NCBI RefSeq assembly: GCF_003990185.1
Contig: NZ_RZHF01000014.1
Location: forward strand, 1 to 64,000
Direction of reading: 5' to 3'
DNA length: 64,000 bases
Origin: Vreelandella nanhaiensis
Lineage (GTDB): Bacteria > Pseudomonadota > Gammaproteobacteria > Pseudomonadales > Halomonadaceae
Shown here one piece after another: positions 17,925-26,474 of the stretch. The position numbers and the translations under genes were made by a program. Numbering within the stretch: the first letter of the stretch is position 1; the number at the start of each line of letters is the position of its first letter. Below the pieces are notes generated by a model, which saw nothing but the letters and a program-made list of their open reading frames with translations, was not told the origin of the DNA and ran no database searches.

Positions 17925-20051
17925 ATGCTGGATAATGCCCTGAAAAGCGATATACAGGACGCCTACCGTCGCGTGGTGGAGAAGCTTGAGCTGACGCCGC
18001 GTTACGGGCAGCGCCTGATGATTGCCGAAATCGCCCGCACGCTTGGCGATATCGAGAGCGATAGCGAAGGCAAGCGCACAAGCGATAGCCATGTGTGCGT
18101 GCTTGAGGCGGGGACGGGTACGGGGAAGACGTTAGCCTACTTGATTGCCGCGCTGCCGATCGCCAAGGCGCGCGGCAAACGGCTGGTCATCTCGACGGCG
18201 ACGGTCGCACTACAGGAGCAGGTGCTTAATCAGGATCTACCGGCCCTGGCCAGCCATAGCGGTATTGCCTTTCGTTATGCCCTGGCCAAAGGGCGCGGGC
18301 GCTACGTGTGCGTGGCCAAGCTGGATCAGGTACTGGAAGGTGCTGAACCCAACCCGACGTTTTCGCTATTTGAGCAGTCGTTGCACACTCAAAGCAGTGA
18401 TTTCAATGTGCTGGCCACCGACATGGCTGAAGCCTATGGGCAGGGCGAGTGGCAGGGCGATCGCGATAACTGGCCTGTTGCGATTGATGATGCCCATTGG
18501 CGACGGCTGACCGTGGACCATCGCCAGTGCACTGGCAGGCGCTGCGGCCACTTTGGTGCCTGCGCCTTTTTCCGCTCGCGCCGCGAGCTTGAAAATGCCG
18601 ACATTATCGTCGCCAACCACGATCTGGTGCTGGCGGATCTGGCCTTGGGCGGTGGAGCCATCCTGCCTGATCCGGCAGATTGCATTTTCGTATTTGATGA
18701 AGGTCATCACCTGCCTGACAAGGCGCTTTCGCACTTTGCCCATCGGTTTGCCGTACACGGTTGCTTGCGCTGGCTTAAAACTCTCAAAAGCAGTTTGACG
18801 GACCTGCATCAGGCACTGGCCGTACAGCCTACGATTGCGCGGCTGCTGGCCAGCCTGCCTGAGGTGATCCAGACCTTGGAGCCGGTGCTGGGTGATGTGT
18901 TTAGCGTGGGGCATCAGATAGCAGGGCGCCCAAACGGTCTGGCTGATGAAGAGAGTACGCTGCAGTCGCGCTTTGAAAAAGGTCAGGTGCCTGATGCGCT
19001 GTGTGAGCAGGCCCAGCAATTGTTGGTCATGTTTGCCACGCTTTCCCGCTGTCTGGAGAGCATCAGCGAGATTCTGCGTGAAAGCCTCGACCCTGATAAG
19101 CAGACCGGGCTTGATCGCGAGCAGGCTGAGACATGGCTACCGCTTGTCGCGCTATTGCACGGCCGGGCGCTTGAAGCTCACGCGCTATGGCAGGCGTTTA
19201 GTGAGCAGGATGCGGCTAATAACCCGCCCAGCGCTCGCTGGTTAACCCTGAGCCGAGTGGGCGGCGAGCCTGAAATCGAGTTCTCGGCAAGCCCGGTATC
19301 GGCGGCGCACACCCTAGCCAAGCACTTATGGGGACGCTGCTATGGCGCGGTGGTGACTTCGGCCACGTTAACTGCGTTGGGCCGCTTCGAGCGGATTCAA
19401 GAGCGCGCGGGGCTTGCTAATCGCTACCGCTACCAGGCGCTGCCCAGCCCGTTTGATTATGCTAATGCGGTGCTGCGCGTGCCCAAAGAGGCTACCGACC
19501 CCAGTGACCGCGATGCCCATGAAAATGCGATAGCGCAGTTTGTGACCCAGTTGTCCGATAAAGAGGCCGCGCTGGTGCTTTTCTCGTCGCGCGCACAATT
19601 GCGTGCCGTGGAAAAAAGTCTGCCTGCCGCCATCAAGGAGCGCGTGCTCGCTCAGGATGCGCTACCCAAGCGTGAGCTGATCGAGCGACATCGTGCAGCG
19701 GTAGATAAAGGTAAGGGCAGTATCATTTTCGGGTTGGCAAGCTTTGCCGAGGGCATTGATCTCCCCGGCGACTATTTAACCCACGTGGTGATTACCCGGC
19801 TGCCGTTCGCGGTGCCTGATGACCCGGTGGGTGCCACGCTTGCTGAATGGATCGAAAGCCAGGGAGGCAACCCCTTCATGCGTATCAGCGTGCCCGATGC
19901 CTCCATCAAACTGGTGCAGGCTTGTGGGCGGTTGATTCGCAAGGAGAGTGACCGGGGGACCATTACGCTGCTCGATAGGCGCGTGATTACCCGGCGCTAC
20001 GGCCAGGCACTGCTGGATGCGCTGCCGCCATTTCGAAGAGAAATTCAGTAA
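17925..20051 (+). CDS. dinG: ATP-dependent DNA helicase DinG
   Basis: 5'-3' superfamily 2 helicase of the XPD-like iron-sulfur group that resolves R-loops and D-loops. 708 aa. Walker A EAGTGTGKTLAYL is near residue 65. The 4Fe-4S cysteines are GRYVCVAK and the CTGRRCGHFGAC cluster. The DEAH-type box is FDEGHHLPD, preceded by ADIIVANHDLVLADL. The C-terminal helicase motif is VQACGRLIRKESDRG. Start ATG 17925, five bases after rhlB. Confidence 0.93.
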   Translation: MLDNALKSDIQDAYRRVVEKLELTPRYGQRLMIAEIARTLGDIESDSEGKRTSDSHVCVLEAGTGTGKTLAYLIAALPIAKARGKRLVISTATVALQEQVLNQDLPALASHSGIAFRYALAKGRGRYVCVAKLDQVLEGAEPNPTFSLFEQSLHTQSSDFNVLATDMAEAYGQGEWQGDRDNWPVAIDDAHWRRLTVDHRQCTGRRCGHFGACAFFRSRRELENADIIVANHDLVLADLALGGGAILPDPADCIFVFDEGHHLPDKALSHFAHRFAVHGCLRWLKTLKSSLTDLHQALAVQPTIARLLASLPEVIQTLEPVLGDVFSVGHQIAGRPNGLADEESTLQSRFEKGQVPDALCEQAQQLLVMFATLSRCLESISEILRESLDPDKQTGLDREQAETWLPLVALLHGRALEAHALWQAFSEQDAANNPPSARWLTLSRVGGEPEIEFSASPVSAAHTLAKHLWGRCYGAVVTSATLTALGRFERIQERAGLANRYRYQALPSPFDYANAVLRVPKEATDPSDRDAHENAIAQFVTQLSDKEAALVLFSSRAQLRAVEKSLPAAIKERVLAQDALPKRELIERHRAAVDKGKGSIIFGLASFAEGIDLPGDYLTHVVITRLPFAVPDDPVGATLAEWIESQGGNPFMRISVPDASIKLVQACGRLIRKESDRGTITLLDRRVITRRYGQALLDALPPFRREIQ

Positions 20052-20056
20052 GCTTA

Positions 20057-20087
20057 CCCCCATGGCAGAGCTGCCATGGGGGCTTTC
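20057..20087 (+). terminator. Hairpin between convergent dinG and aroG-type gene
   Basis: Perfect 12-base stem CCCCCATGGCAG / CTGCCATGGGGG with a two-base loop. The T tail (CTTTCC) is weak. It is placed exactly between two converging genes. Confidence 0.6.
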
Positions 20088-20089
20088 CA

Positions 20090-21166
20090 TTAGTTGGCGA
20101 TACGCTTGGCCAGTACGGGCGCTAGCTTATCGTTCATGCGATGAAAGGCTTCTACCGTGGTATCCCAATCGATGCACGCATCGGTAATCGAAACGCCGTA
20201 CTGCAGCTGGCTAAGGTCGGCCGGTACTTTCTGGCTGCCCCAGCCAATATTGGATTCAACCATCAGACCGATAATGGACGTATTGCCTTCCAGAATCTGG
20301 TTGGTCACATTTTCCAGTACCAGCGGCTGTAACGCAGGATCTTTGTTGGAGTTGGCATGTGAACAGTCGATCATGATGTTGGCGGAGAGGTTGGCTTTCT
20401 TGAGCTCTTTCTCGGCCAGCGTAACGCTTACGCTGTCATAGTTGGGCTTGCCGTTGCCGCCGCGCAGCACCACATGGCCATAGGCGTTGCCACGGGTGCG
20501 AATGATCGCCACCTGGCCTGCTTGGTTAATGCCCAGGAAATTGTGTGGGTTGGCGACGGATTGGAGAGCGTTGATCGCCACGTCCAGGCTGCCGTCGGTG
20601 CCGTTTTTGAAACCAACGGGCGATGAGAGGCCCGAGGCCATCTCGCGGTGAGTCTGGGACTCGGTAGTACGCGCTCCAATGGCTGACCAGCTGATGCAGT
20701 CCTGGATGTACTGCGGTGAGATGGGATCGAGAGCTTCTGTGGCCAGCGGCAGGCCAAGCTCAGCCAGATCAACCAGCAGCTTGCGGGCGATATGCAGGCC
20801 TTCCTCAATCTCAAAAGAGTCGTTAAGGTGCGGGTCGTTGATAAGTCCTTTCCAGCCAACGGTTGTGCGCGGCTTTTCAAAGTAAACACGCATCACGATA
20901 TACAGGCTGTCGCTAACCTGGTCGGCCAGGGTGCGTAGGCGACGAGCATAGTCCAGGGCGGCTTCTACATCGTGGATGGAGCAGGGGCCCACCACGACTA
21001 GCAGGCGCGGATCCTTGCCATCCAGAATGTTCTGGATAGTGCTACGCCCTTCGATGACTGTGCGCTCGGCGTCGTCGGTCAGAGGGACCGCCTGTTTGAG
21101 AGCCTCGGGGGTGGTAAGTACATCCTGAGCCAGGACGTTAAGATTATGGACCTGCTGTTCTGACAT
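20090..21166 (-). CDS. 3-deoxy-7-phosphoheptulonate synthase (class I DAHP synthase)
   Basis: First step of the shikimate pathway: condenses PEP with erythrose 4-phosphate. 358 aa from ATG at 21166; an upstream in-frame start at 21205 would add 13 non-conserved residues. The AroF/G/H signature is clear: VVVGPCSIHD (metal ligand C62), RVYFEKPRTTVGWKGLINDP, GARTTESQ, GFKNGTDG, and MIDCSHANSNK with the second ligand His. Which amino acid inhibits it cannot be told by eye. Single gene, divergent from rpoE. Confidence 0.93.
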   Translation of the reverse strand: MSEQQVHNLNVLAQDVLTTPEALKQAVPLTDDAERTVIEGRSTIQNILDGKDPRLLVVVGPCSIHDVEAALDYARRLRTLADQVSDSLYIVMRVYFEKPRTTVGWKGLINDPHLNDSFEIEEGLHIARKLLVDLAELGLPLATEALDPISPQYIQDCISWSAIGARTTESQTHREMASGLSSPVGFKNGTDGSLDVAINALQSVANPHNFLGINQAGQVAIIRTRGNAYGHVVLRGGNGKPNYDSVSVTLAEKELKKANLSANIMIDCSHANSNKDPALQPLVLENVTNQILEGNTSIIGLMVESNIGWGSQKVPADLSQLQYGVSITDACIDWDTTVEAFHRMNDKLAPVLAKRIAN

Positions 21167-21510
21167 CTTGCTACCTATGCTTGCGCGATGAGCGAAAATT
21201 GGCACCTACTATGGCGTGACCCGGCACTAAAAATCAATTATTGAGGAACTTGGAGGCGTTAAATAGTGTCAGCCCCTGGGTTTTGCAAGTACGCTTTATC
21301 AAGTGCAGGCTAAGCGCTTGATGCGTCACACAGAACGCGTAACACTTAGTGTTCTGAACTTTTTTAACGGGGCGGCGTGTTCGTAGCCCCAGTCATCAAT
21401 GTCATTAATTATGCCCAAGGGACGCTATGCTGCTTGCTGTTAAGGCCCGCTTAAAAGGGCTAATAGGAATTGAGCTCAACGCCAGTCGATTGAGCTGGAG
21501 GAGCGTGTGA
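21167..21510. promoter_or_regulatory. Divergent promoter region, DAHP synthase / rpoE
   Basis: No gene in these 344 bases. For the minus strand, TTGCAA (21283-21288) and TATTTA (21260-21265, minus reading) are separated by 17 bases and could be the DAHP synthase promoter. For the plus strand, TGAACTT at 21355-21361 resembles the -35 of a sigma-E promoter, but no good -10 lies 16-17 bases on, so autoregulation is only suggested. A ribosome site GGAGGAG precedes the rpoE ATG. Confidence 0.35.
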
Positions 21511-22110
21511 ATGGGCACTCGTGAAACGGACCAACAGCTTGTCGAACGTGCCCAGAAAGGCGATACACGCGCTTTTGACCTGCTGGTAAAAAAATACCAG
21601 CATAAAATTATCGGTTTGATTGGCCGCTACGTGCATGACCACTCTGAGGTACAGGACGTGGCGCAGGAAGCGTTTATTAAAGCCTATCGTGCATTGGGTA
21701 AATTCCGTGCGGAAAGCGCTTTTTATACCTGGATGTATCGTATTGCCATCAACACAGCAAAAAATCATCTGGTATCTCGGGGCCGTCGGCCGCCGGGTAG
21801 TGATCTGGATATTGTTGATGCTGAAATTGTCGATCAAAGCGGTCGATTGGCCGATGCAGAGTCACCGGAAGCTGCTATCGCCCGCGACCAGCTTGAAGCC
21901 GCCGTGTTTGAAGCGATTGAAAGGCTGCCGGACGACCTGCGGACAGCGATTACGCTGCGCGAACTCGACGGGCTCGCTTATGAAGATATTGCTCAAGTCA
22001 TGCAGTGTCCTGTGGGTACGGTGCGTTCACGAATCTTCCGTGCACGTGAAGCCGTGGATGAACATATCCGGCCTCTGGTTACCACCGCGCGGAACAGTCG
22101 TGATGAATAA
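21511..22110 (+). CDS. rpoE: Envelope-stress ECF sigma factor RpoE/AlgU
   Basis: 199 aa group 4 sigma factor. Region 2 spans about residues 20-90 (DLLVKKYQHKIIGLIGRYV; EVQDVAQEAFIKAYRAL; FYTWMYRIAINTAKNHL). Region 4 lies at about 130-185 (LPDDLRTAITLRELDGLAYE; CPVGTVRSRIFRAREA). It directs the envelope-stress regulon and is held at the membrane by the next gene's product until proteolysis. ATG 21511 follows GGAGGAG by seven bases. Gene order rpoE-mucA-mucB-rseC-mucD is that of pseudomonads and relatives. Confidence 0.95.
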   Translation: MGTRETDQQLVERAQKGDTRAFDLLVKKYQHKIIGLIGRYVHDHSEVQDVAQEAFIKAYRALGKFRAESAFYTWMYRIAINTAKNHLVSRGRRPPGSDLDIVDAEIVDQSGRLADAESPEAAIARDQLEAAVFEAIERLPDDLRTAITLRELDGLAYEDIAQVMQCPVGTVRSRIFRAREAVDEHIRPLVTTARNSRDE

Positions 22111-22439
22111 TGGTCGATAGCTTGAGCCAAGGATTGTTCTGTAGCAGCACCTAAGACTGGTCATAAATCATTACCTTTTTGCATTTTTTGTGAACTGTCT
22201 GGGAAGTAAAGCGTCATACAGCTTGGATGTTTCCGGTGAGTGGAAACAAGTTGTCAGCCGTGACGCAATGTACAACGCCATAGGATGTACAGCGCTTATT
22301 AAAGAGTAATTTGCTCAAGTATTGACGCTGCACAAGGTGCGTTGTCATCAGGTCTTAGCCTGTGAAGTATTACAGTGGTCACTGCTTATATGCTGTACTG
22401 CGGTAGGACTTCATTTAACACAGTGTGAGGGTGTGAAGT
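22111..22439 (+). other. Long untranslated spacer between rpoE and its anti-sigma gene
   Basis: 329 bases with no credible gene. Seen: a GTTTCC / GGAAAC stem around 22228-22247 and two TGTACA palindromes at 22269 and 22286, 17 bases apart. No confident terminator or promoter was identified. In most relatives rpoE and the anti-sigma gene are nearly adjacent. Confidence 0.5.
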
Positions 22440-23171
22440 ATGAGTCAAAACACACGGGAATCGCTTTCAGCATTAATGGATGGCGAAAGCGATGAGCTGG
22501 AATTACGCCGAGTGTTGAAGGCACTACCAAATGACGCTGATGCGGCAGATAGGTGGCGACGTTATCACTTGGCGCGCAGCATGATGCAGCGTGAACAGAG
22601 TGTCGATGTTAGCGTCGATCTGTCTGCTGGTATCATGGCACGCTTGCAAAATGAGCCTGCGCCAATCTCCTTTGAGAGCCAGGAGAACGCTACACCACGT
22701 ACCAATCATATTTCCTTTGCACGGGGGGCTGGAGTTGCAGCAGCGGTATCACTGATGGTGATAACCGGCGTGCAGTTCTTTGGCAGCAGCGGTTCAACCT
22801 CGCAGCCGGGCAGTGATCTGGCCGCGACGACGCAGGGTAGTGCTTCGTCAGGTCAGGTGCAGCCGGTAAGTCTTGGGGCTCAGCCAGCTTCTCTGGCATC
22901 TTCCGGTATGCCCATGTTTGAGCCGACCCCTTTCCGTCTCAATGGGCAGGCGCAGAACGGGCTAATGAACGTCAGCGAGCCAGGTTTCTCCTCGGTGACC
23001 ATCCCGCAAAGTGCTACCATGCAACAGAACAATACTATTGACGTTGACCAAATAAGGCTTCTTCAATCGTATCTTGAGCAGCACTCCCAAGCGGCTGCTT
23101 ACGGTAATGGGGACAGCTGGATGCCCTTGATGCGCTCGTCTTCAGTCACTGAACCGTTGGGCCAGCGCTAA
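22440..23171 (+). CDS. rseA: Anti-sigma-E factor (RseA/MucA family)
   Basis: 243 aa. The N-terminal cytoplasmic sigma-binding domain begins RESLSALMDGESDELELRRV, typical of RseA/MucA. A single membrane helix lies near residues 95-114 (GAGVAAAVSLMVITGVQFFG), followed by a Ser/Gly/Gln-rich periplasmic part. It sequesters RpoE at the inner membrane and is degraded under envelope stress by DegS/RseP-type proteases. Ribosome site GAGGGTG precedes the ATG. Confidence 0.9.
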   Translation: MSQNTRESLSALMDGESDELELRRVLKALPNDADAADRWRRYHLARSMMQREQSVDVSVDLSAGIMARLQNEPAPISFESQENATPRTNHISFARGAGVAAAVSLMVITGVQFFGSSGSTSQPGSDLAATTQGSASSGQVQPVSLGAQPASLASSGMPMFEPTPFRLNGQAQNGLMNVSEPGFSSVTIPQSATMQQNNTIDVDQIRLLQSYLEQHSQAAAYGNGDSWMPLMRSSSVTEPLGQR

Positions 23172-23215
23172 GCGCGATTGTCCAGAATTATAAAACGGTA
23201 TCGCTGAGTGAAGGA

Positions 23216-24184
23216 ATGAACAGCATGATGGTGACTTGGCGAAACAGGCTAATCGCATGTGCCGCAGTAATGAGCGTTAGCCTGCTGCCTTTAAGCGTAT
23301 ATGCACAAAGCGCTACCTATAACATGTGTCAGGAAGGCGCTTCTGTCGAGGCGCCTCAAAGTCCACAGCAATGGTTAGAGCTTAGTTTGCAGGCCAGCCA
23401 CTGCTATACCTTTCAAGCCAGGGCAGTAGTTATCAATTCTGTTGATGTACGCACGCTGGCGCTTTCCCACCGCATTCAAGAAGGCGTTCGCCAACAGGTA
23501 GTACAACAGTTGGATGGCCCTTCGGTCAGCGTTGAACGCCGCTCTAGAGTAGGTCAGTTGGCATGGGGGGCAACAGATGAGAGCGGTATCTTTCCTTCAA
23601 TGAAAGGTTGGGCTGAGCATGCTTCCCGGGTTTATGGTATTGCTTTGGAAGAGGGTGCGCGCGTCGCCGGGCGCGATGCAATCAAGCTGCGTTTTGAGCC
23701 CAAGGATCAGCAGCGGTATACCCACGAGTGGTGGCTGGATAATACGACAGGGCTCTTACTCAAACATGTGTTAAGTGATCCTGTAGGCCGTATTCTGGAA
23801 ACGTTTCAGGTTACTCAGATAAATGAGCCTGAGCGCTATACAGGCGAAATTACGGTAGATGCCATACCCAGCGGCCCTGATCCCGAATGGCATGCTACTT
23901 GGTTACCTGAAGGGTTTATGCCCCAGCCAGTTGCCTCCCCGGATGGCAAGTCCCGTCAGCGTCTGTACAGCGATGGCTTGGCAACCATCAGTATATTTGC
24001 TGAGCCTCAAGGCAGCGCGCTGGTGCCTGAGCAGGGGCTGAAGAGTGGCGTTCATCAAATTGGCGTTTCATCCATCGCCGTTGAAGAGCATGTTGAAAAC
24101 GATCAGCGCTGGCAACTGGTCGGCATTGGCGAGCTTCCGCCCTCAATGTTGCAGCGTATTATTCACTCGGTTGAGTTTGAATAA
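23216..24184 (+). CDS. rseB: Sigma-E regulatory protein RseB/MucB
   Basis: 322 aa periplasmic protein that binds the anti-sigma factor and shields it from proteolysis, sensing mislocalised lipoproteins or LPS. A signal peptide (RLIACAAVMSVSLLPLSVYA) ends near residue 30. Then come the LolA-like domain (PQQWLELSLQASHCYTFQAR) and the C-terminal MucB/RseB domain (WLPEGFMPQPV; RQRLYSDGLATISIFAEP). Start ATG 23216 follows GTGAAGG; ATGs at 23225 and 23228 are alternatives. Confidence 0.9.
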   Translation: MNSMMVTWRNRLIACAAVMSVSLLPLSVYAQSATYNMCQEGASVEAPQSPQQWLELSLQASHCYTFQARAVVINSVDVRTLALSHRIQEGVRQQVVQQLDGPSVSVERRSRVGQLAWGATDESGIFPSMKGWAEHASRVYGIALEEGARVAGRDAIKLRFEPKDQQRYTHEWWLDNTTGLLLKHVLSDPVGRILETFQVTQINEPERYTGEITVDAIPSGPDPEWHATWLPEGFMPQPVASPDGKSRQRLYSDGLATISIFAEPQGSALVPEQGLKSGVHQIGVSSIAVEEHVENDQRWQLVGIGELPPSMLQRIIHSVEFE

Positions 24185-24213
24185 ACGTCGCCAGTATCCA
24201 AAGATACCTGATA

Positions 24214-24693
24214 ATGACTCAATCAACTCAAGACAATACCACGGATGCGCGTCCTCGCTGTGATGCCATTCAGCGTGTGGGTTATGTGGTGGGCTATACC
24301 GCTGATGGATTGCTGGTTGATGTATCCGTCAAAGAGGCTTGTCAGCAGTGCGCCCAAGGCCGCGGTTGCGGTATGGGTGTGCTGGCTCGAAAATCTCGGC
24401 AGCGTGTTGAAGTCAGTACTTCTTATAATTCTTCCCAATGTCGTGAGCGATACCCGCTGGGTTCTAGCGTCGCCTTGGCGCTGGAGCGCTCGGAAATAAC
24501 CCTGCTGGCACTTCTTGTCTACGCTTTTCCGCTGCTGTTGGCGCTTCTGTTATCCGGTGGTGTGACGATGTTGAGCGTCGCCCCCTGGCTTGCGCCGGTC
24601 AGCTTTTTTGCAGTGCTGTTATTCGGTTTGATAGGCTTGAGACTTTTGCTTAGAGGGCGAACGGAACGCTTTCGCCCTCGATTGGTCAGTTAA
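24214..24693 (+). CDS. rseC: SoxR-reducing-system protein RseC
   Basis: 159 aa inner-membrane protein. The N-terminal cytoplasmic part has the cysteine motif CQQCAQGRGCGMG (C43, C46, C52) characteristic of RseC/RsxC-linked proteins. Two membrane helices follow near residues 92-112 and 118-140 (LLALLVYAFPLLLALLLSGG; SFFAVLLFGLIGLRLLL), with a basic C-terminus. It has been linked to sigma-E modulation and to SoxR reduction in E. coli; its biochemical role is not settled. Confidence 0.9.
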   Translation: MTQSTQDNTTDARPRCDAIQRVGYVVGYTADGLLVDVSVKEACQQCAQGRGCGMGVLARKSRQRVEVSTSYNSSQCRERYPLGSSVALALERSEITLLALLVYAFPLLLALLLSGGVTMLSVAPWLAPVSFFAVLLFGLIGLRLLLRGRTERFRPRLVS

Positions 24694-24757
24694 TTGCCCT
24701 GCAGCTTGCATGAGTTGCATTTCTTCGTTTGATGTCTGCTTTACTAGGAGCTCTAGC

Positions 24758-26170
24758 ATGAAGCGCTTGGTTCTTCCTTCCACACTCTGGCTATGTTTAA
24801 CGGCGCTATTACTCGTCGGGCACACAGCCCATGCTTATAATTTGCCAGATTTTACTGAGCTGGTTGAAGAGGCGGCCCCGGGGGTTGTCAATATCTCTAC
24901 CAGTCGTACCATTCAGCGCAGCAGCGCACCTTCCATGGGCGGGTTTGGTGGCCAGGAGATTCCGGAAATCTTTCGGCACTTCTTTGGTGACAGTTTCCCC
25001 ACGCCGCCTGGACGAGGGCCAGGGCGTAGTGAGGAGCGCCAGTCGCTGGGTTCCGGTTTCGTGATCAGTGATGACGGCTACATCATGACAAACGCGCATG
25101 TGGTGCAAGACGCCGATGAAATTTTGGTGCGTTTGAACGACCGGCGGGAGCTGCCTGCAGAACTGATTGGCAGCGATGCCCAAACAGATGTTGCTCTGTT
25201 AAAGATTGATGCTACTGACCTACCTGTTTTGAATCTGGGTAACTCCGATAACTTGAAAGTGGGCGAGTGGGTCGCCGCGATTGGTTCTCCGTTTGGTTTC
25301 GACCATTCAGTCACCGCTGGCATCGTGAGTGCGATTAACCGGACGCTGCCGCGTGATGCTTACGTTCCGTTTATTCAAACAGATGTCGCGATTAACCCCG
25401 GTAACTCGGGTGGTCCGCTTTTTAACCTGAATGGCGAAGTGGTCGGAATTAACTCGCAAATCTTTACCCGCAGTGGCGGCTTTATGGGGCTTTCGTTTGC
25501 GATTCCGATTAATGTGGCCATGGACGTTGCCGACCAGCTGCGCGAAGAGGGGCATGTTAATCGTGGCTGGCTTGGCGTGATGATTCAGCCGGTATCTCGT
25601 GATCTGGCCGAATCGTTTGGAATGGACAACGCTGGTGGGGCACTGATCGCTGACCTTGATCCTGAAGGCCCGGCAGCTCAAGGGGGGCTTCGCGCTGGTG
25701 ACGTGATTATTAAAGTTAATGGCGACGAAGTTGATCGTTCAAGCACACTGCCGCGCCTGATTGGCCGTGTGGCGCCAGGTAGCGATGTCGAGCTTACCCT
25801 GATGCGCGATGGCGAACAGGTAACTGAAACAGTTGAACTTGGCCACTGGCCGGACTCAGAGACTGCAAAGCAGGGCGAAGGCGGCAATAAACAGGTGCGT
25901 CTGGGCATTTCAGTCGCTGAGTTAGATGACGCTACCCGTGAGCGCTTGAATATCGACGGTGGTGTTGTAGTGCGTCAAGTCGAGCCCGATAGCGTGGCAG
26001 CGAAGGCCGGTTTGCTGGCAGGTGATGTGTTGGTGAGTATTGACCATCGCGGCGTCTCCTCGGCGGATGAGCTTTTGAGCATCGTGGAAGGCTTGCCCAG
26101 CGACCGTGCTATTCCACTGCGAATTTACCGCGGCGGTCGCTCACTTTTTATTGCTCTGCGCCTCGAATAA
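24758..26170 (+). CDS. mucD: Periplasmic serine protease DegP/HtrA (MucD)
   Basis: 470 aa from ATG 24758, preceded by TAGGAG; an in-frame start at 24710 would spoil the signal peptide. The signal is LWLCLTALLLVGHTAHA. The trypsin-like domain has the catalytic triad H114 (TNAHVV), D144 (TDVALLKI) and S217 (NPGNSGGPL). Two PDZ domains follow: about 270-355 (GWLGVMIQPV... GLRAGDVIIKVNG) and about 385-465 (LGISVAELDD... GLLAGDVLVSID). It degrades and chaperones misfolded envelope proteins and restrains the RpoE response, which fits its place at the end of the rpoE cluster. Confidence 0.94.
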   Translation: MKRLVLPSTLWLCLTALLLVGHTAHAYNLPDFTELVEEAAPGVVNISTSRTIQRSSAPSMGGFGGQEIPEIFRHFFGDSFPTPPGRGPGRSEERQSLGSGFVISDDGYIMTNAHVVQDADEILVRLNDRRELPAELIGSDAQTDVALLKIDATDLPVLNLGNSDNLKVGEWVAAIGSPFGFDHSVTAGIVSAINRTLPRDAYVPFIQTDVAINPGNSGGPLFNLNGEVVGINSQIFTRSGGFMGLSFAIPINVAMDVADQLREEGHVNRGWLGVMIQPVSRDLAESFGMDNAGGALIADLDPEGPAAQGGLRAGDVIIKVNGDEVDRSSTLPRLIGRVAPGSDVELTLMRDGEQVTETVELGHWPDSETAKQGEGGNKQVRLGISVAELDDATRERLNIDGGVVVRQVEPDSVAAKAGLLAGDVLVSIDHRGVSSADELLSIVEGLPSDRAIPLRIYRGGRSLFIALRLE

Positions 26171-26188
26171 TCCTCTCTGTGCCTATCC

Positions 26189-26218
26189 AGTCCGGCGGTT
26201 CTCGCCGGACTGCTGTTT
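26189..26218 (+). terminator. Terminator after mucD
   Basis: Stem AGTCCGGCG / CGCCGGACT with a five-base loop, then GCTGTTTC. Confidence 0.75.
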
Positions 26219-26474
26219 CTATCCCGCGCCTATACAATATCCGTTATCTTTTTAATGAAAATAGCCAGGGCGGCCACGACGCTAGATCGCGCTGGCGTGA
26301 AAGCGATATGCAGGCTTGGGAGGAGCGGAATTAACTGCTTGATGTTAGGTGCGTCGTGTTCGATAGCACGCGACAACATTGAACGGTACAATGGTCGAAA
26401 ATTGCCATTGAGCGCAGCCATGCAACATCATTCAACGTACGTGGCTGCGTACATACCCCGGAATAAGCCATCTA
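26219..26474 (+). other. mucD-lepA intergenic region
   Basis: Together with the terminator this makes a 304-base stretch without a gene. The short open frames here lack ribosome sites and family features. It must contain the lepA promoter, but I see no clear -35/-10 pair. Confidence 0.5.

Noticed and set aside
21355..21385. Sigma-E type promoter autoregulating rpoE
   Set aside because: TGAACTT fits a -35, but no TCTGA-like -10 is found 16-17 bases downstream; kept only as a remark in the intergenic entry.
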